Shown here: positions 1 to 5,733 of the stretch, piece after piece
Position numbering within the stretch: the stretch's first letter is position 1
Layout: every line of letters starts with the position of its first letter
From: Candidatus Poseidoniaceae archaeon
GTDB lineage: Archaea > Thermoplasmatota > Poseidoniia > Poseidoniales > Poseidoniaceae
Reading direction: 5' to 3'
Length of the DNA stretch: 7,407 nt
Assembly: GCA_013330015.1 (NCBI GenBank)
Contig: DUJC01000118.1
Location: 1-7,407 of the forward strand
Position numbers and translations under genes: made by a program
Notes under the pieces: model-generated
What the model saw: only the letters and a program-made list of their open reading frames with translations
What the model was told of the DNA's origin: nothing
Database searches by the model: none

Positions 1-263
1 AAGTTGTCATCATCAAGCAGACGAATGGCTGCGTTTGGAGCCATGCCTCGTCCTATCGCTTTGATGACATCTGGAAATTTCATGGCTTTAATTGGGTCAT
101 ACGAGCCAGGTTCACCCCATACGACTTCAACATCACCAGATTCGGAATCAATGTGGAACTCTTTCGCTCCAGATGCTTCACGAAGTGACTTCGCTGTCGC
201 TCCCTTTGAGCCAATAAGGACAGCGATTCTGTCCTTCGGAATACGTGGCAATCCTTGTCGCAT
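1..263 (-). CDS. KH-domain RNA-binding protein, archaeal Dim2/Krr1 (Pno1-like) family, 3' end outside window
   Basis: The first 87 codons are present and the C-terminus lies beyond base 1. The protein begins MRQGLPRIPKDRIAVLIGSKG, which contains the type I KH hallmark GxxG (here IGSKG) after the IPKDR lead-in typical of archaeal Dim2/Krr1 homologues. The visible part ends with VIKAIGRGMAPNAAIRLLDDD, which is the other signature of this family. Family members are about 180-190 residues with two KH modules, bind the 3' region of 16S rRNA and assist small-subunit maturation with initiation factors; that role is known for the family, not shown here. The ATG at 263 was chosen because it places the IPKDR motif near residue 8. 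A TTG at 293 overlapping the upstream stop would add a basic ten-residue extension and cannot be excluded. Shine-Dalgarno support is weak. The gene follows the surface-protein gene on the same strand after 26 bases, so read-through transcription is possible. Confidence 0.9.
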   Translation of the reverse strand, partial: MRQGLPRIPKDRIAVLIGSKGATAKSLREASGAKEFHIDSESGDVEVVWGEPGSYDPIKAMKFPDVIKAIGRGMAPNAAIRLLDDDN

Positions 264-289
264 GTATCTACGCCTACTGCCACTCTTTT

Positions 290-2107
290 TCAATCTCGTT
301 GTTGAAGCATTGCAACAATAAAGCCCACACAGATGATTGCTGTGAGGGTTGGAGCGAAGGACGGAACCAGGCCGGGGCTTGAGATATCAGCGCCGGTGAC
401 GACCATGTAGTGGTCGTTGTTGATCTCGCTGTTCTCATCAATGACATTGGTCGGATCGATGCGAAGGCGCAAGTCGTACTGCCCACTGTTTGGAACTGTG
501 TAGGTCCACTCAATGGTCTCAACACCATCGCCAAGCGACCCTGCAGGAAGTGTGACCACATTCATGACCGTCCAGTCCGTTGTCGAGCTTCGGTCAGCAG
601 GAGCAGCTTCGAGACTGATGACAACCGCTCCAGCGTAGATTTGATTTGAACGCAATTCACCAGTGATGGTGATGTTTCCAAACGTTTCACCTGGCCGTAC
701 CACCAATCGATCAACGTCGGTGGCGGTTGTATTCCATGATAGATCAAGTCCAGGCATGACCTGGAAGGCTTGAGCCTCCGTTGTTTCGGTGTTTCCAGCT
801 TCATCGGAAACCGTCGCTCGAAGCATGAGGTATTGACGAGATTTTGTTGCCCAGTTGGCCAATGCCAATCCACGGTCCAATCCTGAACCTGGGAGCTCAA
901 GCCACTGTCCTGATAGATCAGGAGTTTGGCCAACTCCGTTCGAGTCAAATCCGTATTGCAATGAAACAGTGCTCTCATCAACACCTGAGAGAAGATCGTA
1001 GGTCGAGAAGGATATGTTTGCTATACCAATCAAATCGGTTGTCAGTGGGTCGACGGTCCAACCAACGAGTTCAGGCATTGATGTATCGATACGAATGGTA
1101 TCTGAGACAGTGTTGCCCATGTTTCCAACCCGGTCTATGGCTCGCCACGACAGGCTGTGATTGCCTTCGCTCAATTCGATGGTATGTGTGTTCGAGGTGA
1201 GAGAAGTCCACGCTCCACCATCAATTTGCAATTCAACAACGGCAACACCACTTCCCGAACCATCGTTGGCAGCATCAAGAATTCCACTGATGCTAATCGA
1301 GGTTGTGGATTGCCACGTATTTCCGTTACCAACGGAAACACTGCTCATCGTCGGACCAGTTCGGTCAATTCCGATGAAGATGGTCTCAGAGCTGCTGAGT
1401 CCAGAATCATCGAAGACCGTAAGACGTGGATTCCATGTACCCTCGGAAAACGAACCACTGCTCCAATCCCAACCATACGCAAGCGATGTAGGGCCGTCGG
1501 TTGAAGGTGATCCAGGGCCAGGAACGTTCTGGAGTGTAGCTCGATCAAAATCGTCATCGGAAATACCGTATCGGAACTCGAGCGTTCCCGTTTCACCCAC
1601 ATTGAACCAAGCTCGGTCGGTGCTTGCTGCTCCACTTCCAACATTTGGGGAGAGGACGGTGAACGCTGTGATTTCAGGAACGTGATTGTCGATGGTGAAC
1701 TCATCGGTCGTGCTAATCGTAACATCACTCACATCGGTATCCCATCCAGTCGCACGGAGCGTGTAGGTTCCGTTGGTGTAGGATGTTGAATCGAAGTTGA
1801 ACAGCCAAGGGGAACCTGTGAGGTTTGTAACCGTTGCATAGGCGCTTCCAACTTCAGCGATTTCAACAAGGATTGAATCAATGGTTCCCGAGCCAGACAG
1901 TGCAAATGTGACGGTTTTCAAGCCGGTCACGGATTCGTCTTCAGCAGGACCGTTTGAGAAAACGATGCTTACTCCCGAAGTGCTGGATGCTTCTACATGT
2001 TCTCCGAGGTGTGTTGCAACCGGTTGTGAAACCGAGAGCATAGAAAGAAGCAGAAAGGAGACGAGACCGATGGCAACAACTCTCCCTCCCATGCTTTGCC
2101 TAGACAT
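290..2107 (-). CDS. Secreted Ig-like/CARDB surface protein with archaeosortase-like C-terminal anchor (605 aa)
   Basis: An exported surface protein of unknown ligand. Residues 10-27 form a hydrophobic signal-peptide core after a basic N-terminus. Four beta-rich, Ig-like modules follow at about 45-145, 146-250, 251-343 and 344-450. Several module boundaries carry a recurring motif: TIDNHVPEI, GIDRTGPTM and RIDTSMPEL. Residues about 455-570 resemble a CARDB domain, ending in the typical IDPTNVIDENSEINND. The C-terminus has a PGLVPSF lead, a hydrophobic stretch (about 584-600) and the short tail QQRD, resembling PGF-CTERM-type archaeosortase signals. At least six NxS/T sequons (N95, N112, N316, N364, N459, N478) would allow N-glycosylation. 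The open frame extends 116 codons further upstream, but that part crosses the divergent promoter and the neighbouring gene. The ATG at 2107 is preferred because it precedes the signal peptide directly and has a Shine-Dalgarno-like AAGGGTGGTC just before it. It probably acts as an adhesion or binding protein; no enzyme motif is seen. Confidence 0.9.
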   Translation of the reverse strand: MSRQSMGGRVVAIGLVSFLLLSMLSVSQPVATHLGEHVEASSTSGVSIVFSNGPAEDESVTGLKTVTFALSGSGTIDSILVEIAEVGSAYATVTNLTGSPWLFNFDSTSYTNGTYTLRATGWDTDVSDVTISTTDEFTIDNHVPEITAFTVLSPNVGSGAASTDRAWFNVGETGTLEFRYGISDDDFDRATLQNVPGPGSPSTDGPTSLAYGWDWSSGSFSEGTWNPRLTVFDDSGLSSSETIFIGIDRTGPTMSSVSVGNGNTWQSTTSISISGILDAANDGSGSGVAVVELQIDGGAWTSLTSNTHTIELSEGNHSLSWRAIDRVGNMGNTVSDTIRIDTSMPELVGWTVDPLTTDLIGIANISFSTYDLLSGVDESTVSLQYGFDSNGVGQTPDLSGQWLELPGSGLDRGLALANWATKSRQYLMLRATVSDEAGNTETTEAQAFQVMPGLDLSWNTTATDVDRLVVRPGETFGNITITGELRSNQIYAGAVVISLEAAPADRSSTTDWTVMNVVTLPAGSLGDGVETIEWTYTVPNSGQYDLRLRIDPTNVIDENSEINNDHYMVVTGADISSPGLVPSFAPTLTAIICVGFIVAMLQQRD

Positions 2108-2209
2108 GCGACCACCCTTCAATTCTCCCCTTCTACCATGAGAATATGTAGGGTCTTGTTGGTGTATTGACCATATGGGTTCAAGTGCTTTGCATGTCGT
2201 CGAATTACC
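2108..2209. promoter_or_regulatory. Divergent promoter region between the two large surface-protein genes
   Basis: This 102-base gap holds the start signals of two oppositely transcribed genes. For the minus-strand gene, TACATATTCT (2150-2141) is a plausible TATA box; transcription would start near 2120, leaving a short leader that contains the Shine-Dalgarno-like site. For the plus-strand gene, the palindrome CCATATGG (2171-2178) lies about 35 bases before the ATG at 2210, fitting a TATA box with a nearly leaderless transcript. No Shine-Dalgarno sequence precedes that ATG. A shared regulator is possible. The assignments rest on spacing and base composition only. Confidence 0.45.
2109..2118 (-). 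promoter_or_regulatory. Shine-Dalgarno-like site of the 605-aa surface protein gene
   Basis: The minus strand reads AAGGGTGGTC immediately before CGC-free spacing to the ATG at 2107, close to the GGAGGTGATC consensus complementary to the archaeal 16S rRNA end. It supports the start at 2107 over the in-frame ATG at 2092 and over the long upstream extension of the reading frame. The spacing is short, which lowers certainty. Confidence 0.5.
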
Positions 2210-5029
2210 ATGGCGAGAGGCGCATATGCAATCTGTTGTGTTCTCCTGATGCTGACATCTCTTGCGGTTGTCCCAGCAAGTTCGTACGATAGCAACGGAG
2301 TGGAAGCCTCGGAACAAACGCTGAGCATTCTTCCTGAAAGTCCCACTGAAGGCGGCTCGATTACCGGTTACTTGACGCTGCAAAATACCAATACGCAACT
2401 TGCAGCGAATGTGGAATATTCGTTCTATGCGAATGCAATCTCGCCAAGCAGTCACCTTTTCACTTCAACAGTAAACATCCAAGCCGAAGATTTTGCTGTA
2501 GTAGATGCACCATGGGATGGTTTGGCTGTAGGTGAGAACAAACTCTGGGTAACATACTCATACAACAACGGACCGGTTCAGCAGTTCTACAAATCCTTCA
2601 CAGTCGAAGGCCTACCAAGCTTGTACATTCTCGAGGCGTCGATGAATCCGTCCACTGGCATTCACGCAGGCGATACGGTTGAGTTGAACACAAAAATAGG
2701 AAACATTGGCAGCGTGGACGCATCAACCTCGCATCTCGGAATCAACTATCCTGGTTCCATGACAGATGTCGAATTGTCAACTGAAGCGATTACTGCAGGA
2801 TCTGAAGTGTGGGTGAACACAACGTTTGTTGCTCCTCCAACAGGTTCCTATGACATCCTTCTCACACCGGATGCACAAGACGAAATCTTGGAATCTTCCG
2901 AACAAGGAAAAGAAACAACGGTTGCTTTGATCGTTGATGCGCGAATGGATTTATCGCATTCAGACGACGTTACGATAACGGCGACACAAGGTTCTCTCAT
3001 CGGTCCATGGACCGTATCCGGTGTCCTCGCTCGAGAAGCAGGTGAAGGTGAGACAACGGTTCCAATGGTTTTGGAGATTCGCGATGGTGCCTCTATTCTT
3101 CGCTCTCTGCAATCCTTCGATGTGGTGATTGCAGGAACGGGATACAGCCAACAGGCGTGGACGGCCTCAATCCAAAGTTCTGATATTGCCGGTTTGCCAA
3201 CAGGTCAATACACACTTGCAGTCAACATTGACCCATATGGAACGGGTTCTTTCACGCAAGAAAGCACAGAGAACGATGTCCTGCTGACGACCTTTACACT
3301 GCCTGAACTTCCTGACGTTTTCGTTGATCCATTGGCGCTAGCTAACCGTTCATCCGTTGCAGCAGGTGAGTTCGTTGATTGGTCAATGACAGCAACCAAT
3401 ACAGGTGATGTTACCGTTTCTGGTACATTCTACTACACGTGGGAAGGACAGACGTTTGAATCACCCCTGGTCGTTCTCACAACTGGGCAAACCTACACTT
3501 ACACAACATCGCATGGGACCGCTTTGGGCCAGCATACAGCAGAGATAAGCGTTCAGTGGAGGGCTGCATCAGGCTCCTACGACCGAGTCCCCACGAACAG
3601 TCTTGCAACCGGTTCTGTAATGGTTGAAGCCAGCCTGCAACTTGATTGGGACCCAGACTCCATGGTCTTGACCGATGATGCTGGTGAGCCTGCAAGCTTC
3701 CCACTTGAATCGGGAGAGAAGTATACCATGACGCTGGATGTCAAATCAACACGCGGAACGGGTGATGTTTCGTTCACCTGTAAGAACAGTCAAAATACGT
3801 GGGATACAATCGATGTTTCGATTGCAAACCCTGGTGATCGTGCAGAGGTTTCGTGTACTTTTACAGCATCTGGTAAGATGTCCATCGTTCAGATGATTCC
3901 ATCCGATTCGATGGTGGCTGATGCGTACGAGCGATCGTTCTCAACCGCCTTCATTGACGGAAACGGTGCAAATGGTGGCAACAGCGATGGAACCGGGACG
4001 GCCGTTCTGATGTTTGTTGGAGCGCTCGCCTTGATCGGTGTTTTGGTTGCTGCAATAATCCTCACGCGAGAGCGTGAAGAAGAGGTTGAGCGTGACATTT
4101 TCAATTACTGTCCTGCTTGTGATGGAGAGCTTGAGGGCGATGAGAACCGTTGTCCACATTGTTCATTCAACCTTCGTAAGGCACGTTCTCAATTCCACGA
4201 CTGCCATGAGTGCGGTGAATCCATCCCAGATTTGATGGAGAATTGTGCCTATTGTGGTGCTGAACAGGATGTTTCACAGTTCTTCGAGCGTCGTGAGCGA
4301 CGCGTTCGAGACGTTCCAGAAGAGAAAGAATTGGTCTCTCTTCCTGAAGAGGATGAGAATGAAATCGTTAGCGGCTCTGAAGACTTTGCCGACGCCGTGA
4401 AAGAGTTTGGTTACGATGAATCCAATCTTGAGGATGAATGGGATGAGAACGTTGTCGCCGCTGAACAAGAAGTCACAGCTGCATACGATCTACGTAACGC
4501 AGATGAGATCGCCATGGAGGATATGACCGAAGAGGAAATCGAGGCGATGCAGAATCAAGTTGTGCCCACGCTCAAGACCGTTGAGGAATCGTTTGAAGGT
4601 CATGATTTGGATGCCTTCTTGCCGTCAAAGGATGAGATGAAATCGCTCAAGGATGATGGCAAAGACAAGGATGGTGCTGCTTGGACAACGCTCTCTGCGA
4701 GTGACGCTGAGATTCGTGGCGATTTGTATGAGCTAACAGGTGAGGAAGGCATCATGCCCGGTGACAAGGTTGTTGTTGGTATGGGTCTAACAGACAGTTC
4801 CCTTGCAGGAAATGAGATCTCCGAAGCGAGCGCCGACTTCGCCATTGAAGACGACTCGGAATTGCCTCTTACCGTCGAAGACGGTGATAAGACCGTTGCA
4901 GCCAAACCTCGTCGGCGCCCACGTCGAAAGCGAGAATCTACAGCCGAAACGGCAGACTGTGGCGCTTGTGGGGCAATCATTCCTGCAGATGCAAAAGAAT
5001 GCCCTACGTGCGGTGCAAAATTTGAGTGA
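2210..5029 (+). CDS. Membrane protein with CARDB-like ectodomain and cytoplasmic zinc ribbons (939 aa)
   Basis: A single-pass membrane protein of unrecognised function. A signal peptide (about 1-24, ending VVPASS) leads into a beta-rich exterior of CARDB-like modules at about 135-244, 246-364, 369-474 and 475-582; motifs such as GNIGSVDAS, TNTGDVTVSG and YTLAVNIDP are typical of the fold. C524 and C549 in the last module could form a disulfide. A glycine/asparagine-rich spacer precedes a transmembrane helix at about 597-618, followed by charged EREREEEVER. Inside are two tandem zinc ribbons (C634/C637/C648/C651 and C665/C668/C679/C682), a strongly acidic linker (about 702-895), a basic patch RRRPRRKR (901-908) and a third ribbon (C917/C920/C931/C934) at the C-terminus. 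The positive-inside pattern is weak, but paired CxxC motifs fit the cytoplasm. The ATG at 2210 is the only ATG downstream of an in-frame stop at 2168 that keeps the signal peptide, and it appears leaderless. It is transcribed divergently from the other surface-protein gene. Confidence 0.9.
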   Translation: MARGAYAICCVLLMLTSLAVVPASSYDSNGVEASEQTLSILPESPTEGGSITGYLTLQNTNTQLAANVEYSFYANAISPSSHLFTSTVNIQAEDFAVVDAPWDGLAVGENKLWVTYSYNNGPVQQFYKSFTVEGLPSLYILEASMNPSTGIHAGDTVELNTKIGNIGSVDASTSHLGINYPGSMTDVELSTEAITAGSEVWVNTTFVAPPTGSYDILLTPDAQDEILESSEQGKETTVALIVDARMDLSHSDDVTITATQGSLIGPWTVSGVLAREAGEGETTVPMVLEIRDGASILRSLQSFDVVIAGTGYSQQAWTASIQSSDIAGLPTGQYTLAVNIDPYGTGSFTQESTENDVLLTTFTLPELPDVFVDPLALANRSSVAAGEFVDWSMTATNTGDVTVSGTFYYTWEGQTFESPLVVLTTGQTYTYTTSHGTALGQHTAEISVQWRAASGSYDRVPTNSLATGSVMVEASLQLDWDPDSMVLTDDAGEPASFPLESGEKYTMTLDVKSTRGTGDVSFTCKNSQNTWDTIDVSIANPGDRAEVSCTFTASGKMSIVQMIPSDSMVADAYERSFSTAFIDGNGANGGNSDGTGTAVLMFVGALALIGVLVAAIILTREREEEVERDIFNYCPACDGELEGDENRCPHCSFNLRKARSQFHDCHECGESIPDLMENCAYCGAEQDVSQFFERRERRVRDVPEEKELVSLPEEDENEIVSGSEDFADAVKEFGYDESNLEDEWDENVVAAEQEVTAAYDLRNADEIAMEDMTEEEIEAMQNQVVPTLKTVEESFEGHDLDAFLPSKDEMKSLKDDGKDKDGAAWTTLSASDAEIRGDLYELTGEEGIMPGDKVVVGMGLTDSSLAGNEISEASADFAIEDDSELPLTVEDGDKTVAAKPRRRPRRKRESTAETADCGACGAIIPADAKECPTCGAKFE

Positions 5030-5147
5030 TGGATGCCTGTCAGCACTCATAGGGTTCGTCATCGCTTGCGCTCGGAGTTGTCGTTGCGTCATTCAGGCGT
5101 TTTCGTTGAGATTGAACGATGGTTTGAACGCTTCCCCATGACGGGGT

Positions 5148-5181
5148 GATTTTCATATTGTTGAGTCGGTTGGGCAACATC
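5148..5181 (+). promoter_or_regulatory. Putative TATA element and leaderless start of the lipoprotein gene
   Basis: An A/T-rich TTTCATATT (5151-5159) lies about 26 bases before the ATG at 5182, the distance expected between an archaeal TATA box and a transcription start. No convincing Shine-Dalgarno sequence precedes that ATG, so a leaderless transcript starting at or next to the start codon is likely. The rest of the 5030-5181 gap shows no gene. It has only a small CCCC-ATGAC-GGGG inverted repeat (5134-5146) and a TTGAACG direct repeat (5112-5118, 5124-5130). Confidence 0.4.
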
Positions 5182-5733
5182 ATGCAGCAGAGGTTGTTTC
5201 CGGTCTTTGTGGCCCTTTCCATGCTGCTGCTTTCCGCTTCAGGTTGCATTGGCCTTCTCCAAGGAAGGGAATACATGGAGCATCTTCGTGGCGATGTGCA
5301 ACAATCTACATCCATCAAAACGACCGTCGTAGAGCATTATTTTACCAACGCTGAAATCAATGTTGAGTGGAACGAGAAGTTCACTGTTGATTCCGAAGTC
5401 ACAAAGATTGGTGTGTATTTCAAGACCGAAATGGCCGGTGAAATTATTCGTGAACTCTTCCCTGATTTCTTCGATTTACGAGAAGTGAACGTCGAAATCA
5501 AAGATCCATCTGGAGCCCTCAAATACAATGCGACCCACGATACAACGAAAACCGCTCCCTACGTTCTCATCGAACCAGAGGCTGATGGTGAGTTCATCTC
5601 TGGAGAATGGAACATCAACATTGTTGGAACTGGTGGTGGAATCATTTCAGAGCAAGACAATTTCCTTCTCAGTGTGGATGTGACACGAACCTGCACTATC
5701 TATCCACAAGACGACGTATGTGTCGTTGATTAG
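5182..5733 (+). CDS. Small secreted lipoprotein of unknown function (183 aa)
   Basis: Unrecognised family. The N-terminus MQQRLFPVFVALSMLLLSAS followed by GC is a lipoprotein signal peptide: R4, a hydrophobic core at 5-17, and a lipobox-like ASGC with C22 as the predicted lipidated residue, so the mature protein should be tethered to the outer face of the membrane. The mature part (about 160 residues) alternates charged and hydrophobic residues in a way that suggests a beta-sandwich, including GEWNINIVGTGGG near residue 147. Two cysteines close to the C-terminus (in RTCTIYPQDDVCVVD) could form a disulfide, and KYNATHD contains an N-glycosylation sequon. A GTG at 5146 would add twelve residues, but the ATG at 5182 gives a normal signal peptide and fits the TATA-like element upstream. 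The gene converges on the nuclease gene and the two stop codons overlap. It could be a binding or envelope-stress protein; nothing in the sequence decides. Confidence 0.85.
   Translation: MQQRLFPVFVALSMLLLSASGCIGLLQGREYMEHLRGDVQQSTSIKTTVVEHYFTNAEINVEWNEKFTVDSEVTKIGVYFKTEMAGEIIRELFPDFFDLREVNVEIKDPSGALKYNATHDTTKTAPYVLIEPEADGEFISGEWNINIVGTGGGIISEQDNFLLSVDVTRTCTIYPQDDVCVVD

Noticed and set aside
1161..1685. 174-codon plus-strand open frame
   Set aside because: It is antisense to the Ig-like surface protein, has no recognisable composition or motif, and is explained by the codon bias of the real gene.
2108..2455. 116-codon upstream extension of the 605-aa surface protein frame
   Set aside because: It runs through the divergent promoter and antisense to the start of the neighbouring gene, has no signal character, and would bury the signal peptide inside the protein. 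The start at 2107 has a Shine-Dalgarno-like site.
4600..5046. 148-codon minus-strand open frame
   Set aside because: It is antisense to the acidic linker and zinc ribbon region of the 939-aa protein; the serine/arginine-rich product is a shadow of that composition.
5134..5160. Hairpin terminator (CCCC-ATGAC-GGGG followed by TGATTTT)
   Set aside because: The stem has only four base pairs and the T-tract is short. It lies about 105 bases after the upstream stop and directly before the next gene's start, so it is not convincing as a terminator.
5146..5181. GTG start at 5146 for the lipoprotein
   Set aside because: It would add twelve residues ahead of an otherwise standard lipoprotein signal peptide, and the TATA-like element would then lie inside the coding region.
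5030..5181. tRNA or small RNA gene in the gap before the lipoprotein
   Set aside because: No cloverleaf, T-loop consensus or other recognisable RNA fold was found by eye on either strand.
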